Part shown: positions 47,184 through 59,274 of the stretch, in pieces
How positions within the stretch are numbered: the stretch's first letter is position 1
Layout of the letters: every line of letters begins with the position of its first letter
Assembly (NCBI GenBank): GCA_947000775.1
Contig: CAMQGK010000048.1
Location: 434,001 to 498,000 of the forward strand
Direction of reading: 5' to 3'
Length of the DNA: 64,000 nucleotides
From: Pterois miles
Taxonomy: Eukaryota > Chordata > Actinopteri > Perciformes > Scorpaenidae
The notes under the pieces: model-generated
What the model saw: the letters and a program-made list of their open reading frames with translations, nothing else
Told to the model about the DNA's origin: nothing
Database searches by the model: none
Made by a program: the position numbers and the translations under genes

Positions 47184-48034
47184 CTGAAAACAAGACAAAG
47201 TATGAGGAGTCTGGATTGATTTCTGTTGCATGTGTAGGTGGAGAGTCATTTCAGTCATCAAGGTAGTACCACATCATATCAAAAATGAAACACACTGAAA
47301 CACAAGAATGTTTCTGAGACCACCTTTTTGGTGCCTAGGTGCTTTCACACCTAATCTGTTTGGTTTGGTTCAAACTAATTCATTAGTTTAGTATGAAAGC
47401 TGTCCTTTGAACTCTGGTGCAGAACAAAAAACCTGATAAAGACTACCTAACAAGGCAGTCTCAAATTCTGGTTCAGTTTGGTTCTGGTGTCAAATCACTC
47501 GACAGTAGATAGCACATGCAATTTCACATTGAATTCAAAGGACAAACTACTCTTAAAGCCATCTGTTGATCATGAACTCTCAGAAAGCCATTATTATTAA
47601 TTACTACTTATGACACATGTATACGTATGGGCAAGATTATCTGCAGGAGTCTTCCTGATACATTGGAAAGTTAAATCAGATGTGCTGAGTATTTTAGTTC
47701 CTCATTAAAAAACAAATACAACAAGTGAAATGAAGCAGACACACAGTTACTATCCCCTCGTAATATTACAGTACAGACATTTCCATCCCATTTTTTGTGT
47801 TTTAGTCACTATTCATGACAGCTGAGAATGAGTTTCAGAGAGAATGAGTTTTGAGTCTTGACTATTAATAGGCTTAATTAGTTATTTCTTGATGAGCACT
47901 ATGTGACTCCAGATAGATAAATAATCACATCAGATTCAGTAAAGTGCAGCTTGACCTGCCAGATTCTGATCTTCCCATATGGGTCCATGAATGAGTCCTT
48001 TTTTAGAGCAAAATTTATCTGTCCCCTCCCCCTC
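47184..48034. other. Intronic stretch, possible miniature element at 47340-47520
   Basis: The text GGTGCTTTCACACCTAATCT then GTTTGGTTTGGTTCAAACTA followed by GTATGAAAGCTGTCC resembles one end of a common teleost MITE. The other end is not seen. Confidence 0.3.
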
Positions 48035-48092
48035 TTCCTCTTATGAATTTCCTTCTGGGGAAAGGTTCATCTTATCTTATCTTATCTTACAC
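48035..48092 (-). mobile_element. Retroposon 3' tail
   Basis: TTTCCTTCTGGGGAAAGGTT then CATCTTATCTTATCTTATCT is the reverse complement of the LINE/SINE tail type also seen at 39936. Only the tail is present. Confidence 0.6.
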
Positions 48093-48630
48093 CCAGCACT
48101 CCACAAAAACCTGAACACTGTGCCCCCATTTGATAGATCATTTTCTGAAAACATTGAAATTACAGTTACCTATCATTCATTAGGAGTGGCGTTCATGTCC
48201 ACCTGATGAATGGAAGTACAATACTAACTCTCACTATGTTTGTACAGTGCCATTGTACCAACTGCTGAGGGAAATATCAGTCTGTTTAACTGCTAAATGC
48301 TCCACTGTGTTCAAAAGCTAATCTCTAAACATGTCTGTCTGCTGTTCGATGCTTGTCTGATATAGTTTATCAGAGCTTTTTAACTGAAAACCACTGCCTG
48401 CTGCTGCTGGGAACCAGAGGCCTGCATCAGAACGTGGGTCAGAGTGGAAATTGTGTCATCTGCCCATATGGAGGTGAATCAGTGATACCCATAGGGCAAT
48501 GCAGTTATTGCAGCAGAATAAAACATACAATATAATCACATAAGTAGGATAGAATAAGACATTGTCGAAGCATTAGGATTAAAATCCAAATACTGAATGA
48601 TACTGAGTGATGCATATAAAGTGTTACAAG

Positions 48631-49408
48631 CAGGGCTGTCAACTGATTCAGATATTAAATCGCAATTAATTGTATGATTTTCCATCGTTATTCATGATAA
48701 GTCACAAATTAATTACACATTTTTATCAGTATACCTTAAAGGGAGATTTGTCAAACATTTACTGTAATACTCTCATTAGCTTGAGAGTGCGAAATTGCAC
48801 TTGACTTATGCAAATATATATATACATTATACATTATATGTATATACGCATTGGAAATCAATTAAAAACGCAAAACAATGACAAACGTGCCCTCACAGGT
48901 ACTGCATTTACATCTGCTCAACTCATAACATGGCAAACTGCAGCCCATCATGCAACAACAGCTGTCAGTGTGTCATGTGCTGACTTGACTATGATGCCTA
49001 AAACTGCATGTGATTACCATAAAGTGTGCATGTCTATAAAGGGGAGACTCATGTGTACACGTAGAACCCATTTTCATTCACACATCTTGAGGTCACAGGT
49101 CGGACCACATTTGAAAAGGTCATGCCAGTTTGTCTTCGCCAAAATTTAGTGCAAGTTTGTAGCATTATGTAACCTCCTTAATCTGACAAACTAATATGAC
49201 ATGGTTGGCACCAATGGAATCCTTGGGTTTTTTAGTTCAATATAATGCTATAATCTTCACTCTGGCTTCAAAGCTCAGCATGCTACAATCTCAGAAATAT
49301 TGAATAGCGGCCAGGCTAAGGTAAAAATTAATGATTTTATTAGTGGTTAGTGGTTTTAAAACAAATTTGTGTTAATGCATTATTATTGCATTAACTTTGA
49401 CAGCTCTT
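48631..49408. mobile_element. hAT element with perfect 8-bp TSD
   Basis: Starts CAGGGCTGTCAACTG and ends TTAACTTTGACAGCTCTT. GTTACAAG flanks it exactly (48623-48630, 49409-49416). At 778 bp it is a longer relative of the copy at 17062. No intact transposase. Confidence 0.88.
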
Positions 49409-49416
49409 GTTACAAG

Positions 49417-51087
49417 TAGAAAATATGATAATACCTGATAAAGTCTAACTGACCAAAAAGTTGCATTTATAATGGGTGTAGATTCATATTTTTCCAATAA
49501 AATAGAACAGTAGGTATACTACTTATTTCCAATTATTGTCACAAAGTTGCCACATGATAGCCTGAGCAGCAGTGATGAAAGAAGAGCATAAAAGCATCTA
49601 CACTGTCAGGAAATTTGTCAGGAATGAAAGTAACTTAAAATGCATCTGTAAGCTTAAAATGTGGCTAATTTCATTAGGCATTTGGTGTGGTCCCTCTATA
49701 TCAGTGATATCTGTACTGGCAGCAAGCGTTTGTTTAAGCACACTGACCGCTTAAAACTTAGCCTCATTTGGGACTGTTAATAATTGAGAGAGACCATTAT
49801 GGATGCTGCTCATGAAAAGCTCAGTGTAGCAGCTGTGCTGCACTGTAACAGAGGTGGGGAAGTATCCTACGTACAAAGCCAACCACTAAAGCTGAATTTA
49901 TAGTTGTGTGTTAAGATGTTACAGTGTAGCTTTGGAACCTACACACATAGCCACAGTAAGAATTGTGATTCATCAGCATAGCTATCACAAAGTATGTGCA
50001 ATTCCCTGCCTGTCCACTGAAAATAAATATCTCAAGAAAAACTATGCAAATATTACTTCCTGGATTAAGGTCCCAGGTACCAGATGATCCAGAACAAGCC
50101 TATTAAATGTACTATTTAAATGTAATAGTTAATCAAGCTCTCACTGCTCTACACATCAATTTCCCCATTGTGGGACTAATAAAGGTAGATCTTCTTCTTC
50201 TTTACACAAATGAGAGTTTGACAACATGTTTGATTTACTCTTTGAACTGACTAAACTGTGAAATGGACGATACACACTGAGCATGTCCAAACTCAGGTCA
50301 TAAACATACAGGACCTGTTCCAAAAGTTGAGGATCTCAGAACTTCAAAGTAAACACATATAACACTTAAAACCATCAAAACTACACCAGACACATTACAC
50401 ATTAAAAACTAAACACATTTGTACGTATAGGTGATTTTAAATTCATAGTTACAAACTACTCCACTCTTGAATAAAACTGTTCAAAAAACATTGTTCTGTT
50501 GCTGTATGGCTCATTGCTTTTTGTAATTAATTATGTTCCATGTATATTTATCTTGTTTTATTGTACATTCTGTTTTATTGTACTCTCAACATCACTGAAA
50601 ATGACATGCCCTCACTGATCCCTCAAGATTTAAATACAGGTTGAATAATGAATGAAAAAATTGTGCTTCACAATGGAACCTGAATGAGAGGTTATGTGTT
50701 GTAGTATGGTTTGTGTGTATGCGTGTCAGTGATCAGGTTTGCATTGGGCCAAAACTGTTTTGTTGGTCTGCTTAGACTCGTGCTTAGACTTGTGTTTTCT
50801 TCAACAAGTTTCTGATGCTGGTGAATGAGATCATTGATAGTAAAGATAAGATGAACCAGAACTGTGAAAAAAACCCTACCCTGTAGGCATCTACATCCAT
50901 AGAGCATCACCTTTGTATTTATGTGAGAAGAAAACACTTGAAAACAACAGTGTGACAACCATCTAAAACATGCTAAATGACTACTGAAAGTGCCATTTAT
51001 GCTTTTTACACAAATACCAAAATAAGTCCTAATAGTGATTGGAATAAAGTAAAGTTTGAATAGTTCAAAGAAAACTAAACAAATCTA
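49417..51087. other. Gene-poor stretch with a retroposon tail near 50150
   Basis: CAATTTCCCCATTGTGGGAC then TAATAAAGGTAGATCTTCTT at 50158-50200 is a LINE/SINE 3' tail. Nothing else recognised. Confidence 0.45.
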
Positions 51088-51097
51088 ATCAGTTGAT

Positions 51098-51364
51098 AGG
51101 GCTGCACAATTTTGAGAAAATATCTAATTGAAATTATTTTGACCGATACTGTGATATGATTTGTAACACTAGAAGGAAGTATATTTTTTACATCATTCTC
51201 ATATTCACTCATTCTGTGATTTTTGCAGGGTAGTCTGTAGAATATGATGTGTGGGTCAGGGCATCTCTGCAGAGTGACAATATTTAATTTAAAATTTAAT
51301 TTTGACACACATTTCACCTTTAACAAATATTGCACCTCCTGTGATATGAAAATTTTGTAGCCTT
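51098..51364. mobile_element. Small hAT-like MITE with flanking duplication
   Basis: Starts AGGGCTGCACAATTTTGAG and ends AAAATTTTGTAGCCTT, inverted. ATCAGTTGAT occurs at both sides (51088-51097, 51365-51374), 10 bases, of which 8 may be the true target duplication. Confidence 0.75.
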
Positions 51365-51933
51365 ATCAGTTGATGAAGCCTCCATAAGATAGTCAAAAGT
51401 TCCACTGAGTAACTGGCCCTTCAGTAGAAATGTTTGTCAAATGCCAAATGGGTTTTTGCTTGGAGTATACTGTACTGCTCGGCTTAACTTGGTAGCAAGT
51501 CAGGAGGGAAGGATTAAGATCGGGGTTCTATGTTGAAGGGTTAGTTCACTCAAACTACAAAAACACATTTTCTGCGGGTATCTGTTCCCCCAGATAGTTT
51601 TGAAATCTACCTCTGAGATTACTACCTCTACCAAAGTACTGAAATGTAAGCAATTTAATACATGTTGTTTACATTATTGCAAAATTAACAAAGTCAGCTG
51701 TAATGCGTCTCAAAAACCAGCGTCCTCTGTCACTGTGCATACTTCCCAAAACACACTGTCAACAGATTTTCTTTATCAAATGTGAATTTTAGAAATGTTT
51801 GCAATATAAAGCCAAAGCTCACGATTTATGTGCTCACACTAGCTGCGTGTACATCGACACAAATAATCGGAAAAAAAGGCCCAATCAGATTAAAAATGCT
51901 CCATGTAAACACGTACATCGGAAGATTCTGATC

Positions 51934-51970
51934 CGATATGGCTCAATCAGAGAGAAATTCCATTCCGATT
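51934..51970. repeat. 37-bp direct repeat, left
   Basis: Identical to 53109-53145 (begins CGATATGGCT, ends TCCGATT). It immediately borders the inserted segment. Confidence 0.95.
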
Positions 51971-53108
51971 ATTTTTTAAATATCAAGGAACAGAGAGACA
52001 TACTGTATGTCACTGTTGTTTAAAAAGGTCTAGTGCTGGCTGCCCTGATGCACTTTTTGTTGATGGCCTGAGCCTATAATTTGTTTTTTACTTATTAATT
52101 ATTTTTAAATAACACAGTGGGACTTGTTCCTTATGTTAGCCTATTCTAATGTTACAGTTCAGGCAAAGAGTTGACTTATTTTGGCAAACAAATGAAAAAC
52201 AGTTCAAAATGAAATTGGTAACTGGCCTCCTTGCTGTACCATAAATACTGTTTACTGCTGTACCAAACTGAACCAAAAACCATGAACACAAACCATGAAC
52301 CGAACCAAACCGTGAATTTTATGAACCGTCCCATTCCTACTATTGACTGAGCTGATCAGTTCTTCTCTTTTGTCTTTAAGTGATGCACAAAATTCAAAGA
52401 ACATGTGTATCAGAAATAGAATGTCTGCAGTCACCTTAGTTTGATTTAATCAATATTAATGTATAAGATAACTAGATAGATAGATAACTTGTCAACAAAG
52501 ATGAGACCAAAGAAAATACGCCATAATGGTCATAAAAGCTGGTGCGCTTTAGATACAAGACACAGTAATATTATGTTCTTTGTTCAGTGAAGGGCATTCA
52601 TGGGAGCACTTACTCTATATTTACCAACTTAAGATCTGTTTAAACCATCTTGCTGTCCTCTGTGTCAGAAGACCCCCACATGGTATTCATATACCTCATC
52701 CTTGAGGCTGCCTTTATTTTCTCTGGAGTTCCAGATTGCTGTGTCCCCCCTATTTTCTTAAGACTTAACATAATTGATTTTAAAATAATTGTGACATTAT
52801 GTGTTAAAATTGGAAGTGACTATAACTTTGGACAGATTTCATACTTTCAGATAACTGACAATAACAACGTAAGACTGATTCTTTTTAAGTGTCTCTACAT
52901 GGGTAACTAACCAATCAAAAAGAGACTTTCTTGGAAAAGAGTGAGTAAGAAAGTCAAATCCTTAGGACCACTGGAAATGCATTTCTTTGAACAATGCTGC
53001 CATGTACCAAAAATTAAAAGCAAACTAAATAGTTACAGTTAGGGGTGACCCTTGGCTTAGGGGTCAAGACACTGACCATCAACAGTAAGGTCCCCAGTTC
53101 AAATCTGT
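51971..53108. repeat. Inserted copy of 44079-45217
   Basis: 1138 bp in the same orientation as the donor, 7.9 kb away. It begins ATTTTTTAAATATCAAGG within the hAT element and ends CAAATCTGT inside the SINE head, so neither border is a transposon end. Seen differences are single bases (for example the TSD remnant CTATTGAC against CTATCAAC). Confidence 0.92.
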
Positions 53109-53145
53109 CGATATGGCTCAATCAGAGAGAAATTCCATTCCGATT
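53109..53145. repeat. 37-bp direct repeat, right
   Basis: Identical to 51934-51970. After it the host MITE continues. Confidence 0.95.
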
Positions 53146-53520
53146 GAGAGGTGGTTTATGCCGATTGTTGTTCCGATCGGCATACATGTACACACCCATT
53201 CTGATCATGTTTTCCTGGTGGTTGTAAAATTATCTCCACTGCGTATGTGTGCTATGTTAGTGTGATGCGAGATAGATAAAGCGGTGTTTGTTTACAACAC
53301 AGGCGGAAGTACAGCTTCTTCTTCTTCTACTGTTTCCAGATAATTAGGCAACTCTGCGCATACCCAAAAGATTTGTTTTGATTAAACACTTGGTGCATGT
53401 ATGCACACGTCATGATCGGATCATTTTATTTAGTGCCCATGTAAACAGTGGATTTGGAATTTCTGATCAACCGAGGTTCAGATCGGATTGGAGAAATGTA
53501 AATGTGTTTACTGATCATCA

Positions 53521-55068
53521 GCCATGACCTGAGTGTTCACATTGTATGTGTCAAAAAAAAAAAAAAAAAAAAAAAAACGTCCTGTAGACCTATGTAGACC
53601 ATTCTGGCTGTTGACAGTTGTCAGTGAAGATTTGTTGTTTGTTGGTGAAGACTGAAAGCTCAGAGGTGGTTAAAGTTTGTTTGCTAGCAGCGGGCTATAC
53701 GCGTCACAGTGCTAAGGCAGAAACGTGCTGCCTTGATCATCTGTCATCTGCCATCCTGTCTGCTGAAAAATAAAAAATAGGCATCGGTGTAATATGAACC
53801 CGCAGGTGGCGACAGACAGAATGGCTTGTCAAGTTTGCAGAGGAAATTGGAGGTAAGTTAACTCCGTTTATTGTAGCCTACATTGTTATCTGAATAGCTA
53901 CACTCTGATTATTGTAGGAATAGCAGAAAAAAGCCACTGACATGTCAGAAGGTCGGGAAAAGTTAATCAGTCCCCACTGTAAACTGCATGGTAAATGATG
54001 CCAGGGGAAGATGAAATTCAATCCGACTCTAAAATGAGTCATGCAGCTTAAAATTTGAGGCAGAAATGGGCTAAAATAAAAAAAAATAATAAAAATAATA
54101 AAAAAATCAACTAAAATCGTACCGTGGGCAGTTTAGTTTAGTGGTCAGATTAGTGCGTTAGGCTGGGCCGCTTAACGCACTAAACTGAAAAGATAATGAA
54201 CATTGTAGCATAAGTTTTACCTGCAACACATCAGAATGTTAGGATTGTCATTATGAGAGTGTTAGCATGTGGACGTTAGCATTTAGCTCAAAGCACCACA
54301 GCCTCACACAGTGTGCCTGTAGACTCTTTTCATTTGGGTGAGCCATCCCTTTAACACAACTAAAACATTTCTGTCTACAAACAAAAGAGATGAAAGCAAA
54401 AAAGGGTGAACGGCAGAATTGCCTTGTCAAAATAGAAACCTCTGAAAATGTCTCAATGAATTATTTAATTAACCTTTAGAATGACGTGCCTGAACAGTCT
54501 TAGAATAGTTTCATATCAGCTGTTTTTGAAGATGAGGGAGAACCTTTGAGGGAAAAAAAGCAAACTTGAAGAAATCACTTGATGCTCCATTAAAGGACAA
54601 TCTGAACGATGAATTGAGAACACAGCATGATGACCAACAAAGGTGTTTAGCAAATCAAGATCAAAGTGATTTATTAAATTACACTTTCATCAGCTGTTTT
54701 TAATCAGGTGCTTTTTGGAGTTTGCAGTCCTCATAGCTCCACAGGCTGGGAGCTATGGGGAACTGTGAGAGAGGCGGTGTGTCTTGAAGGAGGGGCTTTG
54801 CGAAGCTGAAAGTTGGTTGGCGGTGGAGGGCAGAGTCACTGTCAGGAACTGGGTAGCAACAGCAGCCCAATACCTCAGGCTTGATGTCGGTGGGAGGAGG
54901 CGACAAAGCTCACTGGATGAGATGTAGACAGAGTTGGTCTCTGATAGAGGGGCCAAGCATCAGGCCTCCTCACATGGAGCCTACAGGTCTGATGAGGACT
55001 GGAGAGCCAGCAGCTGCTGCAGTCCAGCACTAAGGAGACTGGTGGCTTAAAATGTCTCTCTCTCTCAC
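53521..55068. other. Gene-poor stretch with A run and small inverted repeat
   Basis: An A run of about 25 bases lies at 53552-53577. At 54128-54188 CAGTTTAGT...GTGCGTTA pairs with TAACGCACTAAACTG, a hairpin with a 9-15-bp stem. No gene. Confidence 0.45.
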
Positions 55069-55084
55069 ACACACATACACATAC

Positions 55085-55163
<79 letters not shown>

Positions 55164-55181
55164 ACACATACACACACACAC
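55069..55181. repeat. (CA)n microsatellite
   Basis: About 90 bases of near-pure CA at the core, with interruptions at both ends (CATACACATACAAC and CGTACACATA). Confidence 0.97.
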
Positions 55182-55607
55182 CACATAACCTGTGTTCCTT
55201 CAGGAGGTGACACTTTTTTCTCTAGGGGGCTCCGAATGCTATTAAATCACTTGGTTGTCCAAGTGCTGAGCCAGGCCCTACAGCTGGTGGAAATCCTGTA
55301 TTATTCATCATCAACACACTGACCACTGTATGCTGCTGTTTGCATGCATCAAACATTAGAGTTTGCTCTACATAATGCGACCCCATAGTAGACGATCACC
55401 TTGTAGAGGCTGAGGCAGACAAAAGCTGTGATAAGAAAAAGTGAGCTGTGATAGTCTGGGCCTACAAGAGGCTCCTAGAAAGATGGCAGCAAGAGCTTAT
55501 TACACTAAAATAAATGGCGTGCAGGAATGCAGAGGCAGGCAGCATGACATTTTGCAGACCAGGGACCTGTAGGCAATACAAAATGGTAGTCATGTTGTGC
55601 TGCTTAC

Positions 55608-55691
55608 CTGCTGTGGGCTGCTTGTCCTCCACACTATGACAGGCAGGCCGTCTGTTGCAGTCCTCATACAGGGCTACAGCGATGCACCTGG
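55608..55691 (-). other. Exon-like segment, possible gpr173 upstream exon
   Basis: On the minus strand it is bounded by an acceptor (TTTTTCTGTGGGAACAG) and a strong donor (CAG|GTAAGC). It is 84 bases long and open in one frame, reading RCIAVALYEDCNRRPACHSV then EDKQPTA. It could be a coding exon of an unknown gene or a non-coding 5' exon of gpr173, which lies downstream on the same strand and has an acceptor at 47184. Confidence 0.4.
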
Positions 55692-55899
55692 CTGTTCCCA
55701 CAGAAAAATTAATAGCTGGATCAATTGGTAAATAAGAAAGGCAGCAGCACCTGACTGTGTATTGACAACTGTGTCAATCTTTGTAAAAGGTATTTAGGGA
55801 AGCCTTTTGCGTACTGCCTTTAAAAAACAAAGATTTTAAATAACCCAAAGCTGCGTTTCCTCTTTTTTCTTGTGCATGTCATGTCTCCGTTTTTTCAAC

Positions 55900-56545
55900 A
55901 GAAGCTCGTGCCGGTCGCCAGTAACTCCTCAGTACGAGTGGCGGCACAGAATGTGGGTTCATCGCAATTCAGACAGGATTTACTGGTGTATCCAGCCTTG
56001 ATATAATAAACCGCAGAATCCTATACTGGCATTTGTAAACTCATCTTTTCTTGGCGCTAACAGACAGCAGCAGACGCCCCGTGGAGCATCTCCTGGTCGT
56101 AGTTTTCGGAAACCCTGTCGATCCGCCGCCGCACTTCCTTTCGCATCGTTCCAGTCAAACTGAGAGAAACCTCATGTTTGTTTTTCATGAAATCCTTTAG
56201 CATGCCTAAACAATCCAAGGGCTCCTGTCCAGAAAGGAATCTGTTAGCTAGCTAACGTACTGAGGCCAGAAAGCCCCGAACGGGCAGGACTGCGGGATGA
56301 CACCGAGGCCAATCCTCATTCTGTCCCGCAGCCCGTCGGCAGCCAGGCAGCTCACAAACCGGCGGATCGGTGGGATAACACTGAAGGAAATGTCCGAAAT
56401 GAGATGTTTGCTCCGACGGTGTAGCTGGCAGATGGAAGCGCTGCTTTATACGGAACTGGGCAGCTTTCAGGAATAAGCGCAGCATCCAATCGTTAGAACA
56501 GGCAACTGCTGCTGTTATCGTCAGTGATTTTAATCCCGTCTGAAC
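55900..56545 (-). promoter_or_regulatory. CpG-rich block, candidate promoter
   Basis: CpG is far denser here than in the surrounding 8 kb (GATCCGCCGCCGCACTTCC, GCCCCGAACGGGCAGGACTG, CAAACCGGCGGATCGG). No repeats explain it. It is the only such block upstream of gpr173, about 9 kb away, so it is a good candidate for that gene's promoter and first exon. The strand is inferred, not shown. A divergent or unrelated gene is possible. Confidence 0.45.
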
Positions 56546-56616
56546 GTTCCATGGTCAGGGGCGGCCTGAAGCTTTTGGGGGGATGTGGGCAGACCCTTCC
56601 CACCACAGACTCCATG

Positions 56617-57722
56617 CATACCAGTGGTGGCTGGTGACAAAAATGAGGACAGGAGGAAAGTCAGCCCATGGTGTTATGTTATTTTACATTGGTTCTACTT
56701 ATCTCTGTTTTGTTTTCTTATTAAACAAAAGAACATAATCCAGCTTTAGTATACAGTAGCCAAATAGAACAATAGAGTCAGGGGTATATCACACTAGACA
56801 AATATATTTGAAAAATACAGATATTGAGTGTCTTGGAAGCTTTTTTCTTTTTTCTTCAAATTAGAAAGTGGTTTCACATATTGTTCAACATCCTCAAAGA
56901 AAACAACAAGTATTTATGGTTAATTTATGATTAAAATCATATAGATAAATTAACAATAAATACCTTATTTTGTTGTTTTTTATTATATGAAAATATTGTA
57001 TTTTTAAATAAAGCAAACACTACATTTTCCATAATAATGGATTTAAAGATATGATCAGTAACAAATCTGCAAATGTCATTTTTGAATTTAAATAATGTCA
57101 TTTTTTAATTTAAATAAATAATTTTAATTAATGCTTCCTTAACCTTATTCACTATTAGGTATTTATGAAAAATCATCCAGACCTTCTTCCAATAGCCATT
57201 ACATAATTTACAAATCAGTTCCAATAAGCCATGATGTTATATCAGCACTGTTTTTGAAAGGTCAGGTGTTGCTCTATTATTACTCGAGGGATGTTGTGAC
57301 TAACATATTCTTTCTACTGGGGAGTCAGCTGGGTTGGGGTTATCTCTACTTTCTTTCATTAAAACAATGACTTACAAGATTTCTAATAAACAATCCCTAC
57401 AAGCTCTGCAATGAACCTTTAGTGTGCGTTTGTGTTACTAGAAGCTTGTCAGTCCAAGGAGTGGTGACGCATCACCCAATACGTTACAGTGGGAACATCT
57501 TCCATGCCCTGCAGCCCATGGAGCTTTTGTTGAAGCATTTTATTTAGAATTTAAATAACATTTTTTTTCTAAAGATGAGAGAAAAAGATTTTATAAATTA
57601 TAATGATATTTGGTAATTGTTTATTTCAGTCAATTACTCATTTTAATATTTTGATCTCCCTCTTGCCTCTCAAAAATAGAGGAGCAACCTCCTTTGCCTC
57701 CATGGACCCACCACCACTGACG
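56617..57722. mobile_element. Large MITE with CAGTGGTGGCTGG ends
   Basis: Left end GCATACCAGTGGTGGCTGGT, right end GACCCACCACCACTGACGCA, inverted. AGGACAGGAGG on the left is mirrored by CAACCTCCTTTGCCTCC on the right. The interior is AT-rich and non-coding. Confidence 0.65.
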
Positions 57723-58205
57723 CATACATTTTTTTGACAGAGTTAGGGCTCATTGTTTTATTTACTTATACCTTGATATAGTTACTTGTAGCTTATGCAT
57801 TTCAAATTCTAGAAAATATGTATACAGAGAACTGGATACAGTGTCAGAGGCGGGGTCCCATTCATTCCTGTGAAACTTGGTCAGTCGTGCTGTTCAAAAT
57901 AAGCTTGACTTCTGAGTATAACATTACCCGGATCTTCTGGTGATCTTCCACATCCATTTGGCCCACAGAGCTAGTGTTTTCTTTAAACCCACCTCCCAGC
58001 CCTCAGTCCAGCCTCTGTCTTGGTCTCATCCACAAGAATGGAGGATGGAAAAAACTGGATTTGGCAATTATTGCATTTTACAACTTTTAGGACTTAATGA
58101 TTTAAATAAGGGCTATTCAAGTGTCCATACTAGGTAGGGATGGGATGTTTGAAGCCACCCCGCCGGCATGAGACATGCTTAGGCATTTGCTTCTTTCCCT
58201 CTGTC
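57723..58205. other. Stretch without recognised features
   Basis: No gene or repeat recognised. Confidence 0.4.
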
Positions 58206-58229
58206 CTACTGTATGTCTCCCTCTAACAG

Positions 58230-58706
58230 TCACACACATACATCCATGCACCCATTCAGCCACAGGGCCCTCTCACCCGAGACTGCAAGTCCCATTCCAC
58301 AACCGCAGCCTTGCACTGTACCACAAGAGGAGCGTAGGTTGAGGAGATTCACCACACAGATCTCATCCCAAAGAGCAGGATTAATGGACGCATTGAAGCA
58401 TTCCATTTTACTAGTCAGAGAGATGTTGGAACTGACAGCTGAAAGAAAGCAATAGTTTGGGTGGAGGTGATAAACCACTGAAGGGTCCATCGTCAGGGGT
58501 TCAGCCAGCCCCAGTAACCCCATTCCGTGGATCTCCAGCTTTGAGGAACCCTGGGTAGGAAGTTCACTCTTAAATGGACTGGACCAGGACCTGCTCATTT
58601 CTTTCATGCAGGCAGGCACTGCTGGCAGGAGTTGTTTTGATAGAGGTTTAACTGGTGGGAGCTGCCTACTGTCATGCAGATCTCTCTTTCCCCCTACAGC
58701 AGGCAT
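58230..58706 (-). CDS. Gag-like ORF of a retroelement, fragment
   Basis: A 158-residue frame on the minus strand. The text KPLSKQLLPAVPACMKEMSR and LEIHGMGLLGLAEPLTMDPS has the ring of proteins seen many times in teleost retroelements (DIRS- or Gypsy-like Gag), but I cannot assign the family from sequence alone. It has no zinc knuckle and ends at a stop without a following pol. Sequence before it (58800-59100) looks related but is frameshifted. Probably a dead copy, not a host gene. Confidence 0.45.
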   Translation of the reverse strand: MPAVGGKRDLHDSRQLPPVKPLSKQLLPAVPACMKEMSRSWSSPFKSELPTQGSSKLEIHGMGLLGLAEPLTMDPSVVYHLHPNYCFLSAVSSNISLTSKMECFNASINPALWDEICVVNLLNLRSSCGTVQGCGCGMGLAVSGERALWLNGCMDVCV

Positions 58707-59274
58707 TGTATCTCCAATTTGGTTGCAGCCCGTATTTGTTGTTGTTCACTGGCTTAACAGCATTGGATGCACTAGGGGTCTGGACTGTTAAACAGGAAAT
58801 GTGGAGTCATCCTTCATTTCATCCATGTTGAGGAGGTCAGAAATGGCATTGTCCTTTGCATCCTCACACAGTGCTCCTTGAAAAGTGGAGGCATGTCCGA
58901 GCAATCAATGTTGATCATGTCCGTCTAGCCCGCTGAGGCTCTGCTGGCTGCTGGTTGTAGTGTTTGGGATTGCTCCTGGCAGACAAGAATCCTGACTAAT
59001 GGATACTGGCACTCTGATACATGTGTGATGCAGTCTCTTTGACCTTTGGTTTCAACCCTTTGGCAAGGGGAGCAGCCAAAGACATGGTGACTGGAAAAGT
59101 AGGGAATTCTATAAATACTTTATTTGGCCATTCAAGGTGTGCACCATTGCGTTAGCCTGTCAATAAGTAGCACTAGCAAACAGGGTTTAGTCTGGGCTAA
59201 CATTGCTTGTTGTGACATGTTAGCTGAACTTAAGGTACTTGGCTTGACTAACAAGCTAAAGTCCTGTTGACATC
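58707..59274. other. Stretch upstream of the gag-like ORF, probably the same retroelement
   Basis: No clean reading frame. Minus-strand text is loosely coding-like up to about 59100. Confidence 0.3.

Larger units (their letters stand above)
51838..53520. mobile_element. DNA-transposon MITE (AATCGG/CCGATT type), split by the 1.14-kb insertion
   Basis: Left part 51838-51970 (GCTGCGTGTACATCGACACA, CATGTAAACACGTACATCGG) and right part 53109-53520 (GTACACACCCATTCTGATCA, CCCATGTAAACAGTGGATTT, GTAAATGTGTTTACTGATCA) belong to one element. Its ends are inverted in wording (CATGTAAACA...). The family looks Harbinger-like but I cannot prove this. Confidence 0.55.

Noticed and set aside
54875..55213. 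Minus-strand frame through the CA repeat
   Set aside because: Microsatellite translation without conserved sequence.
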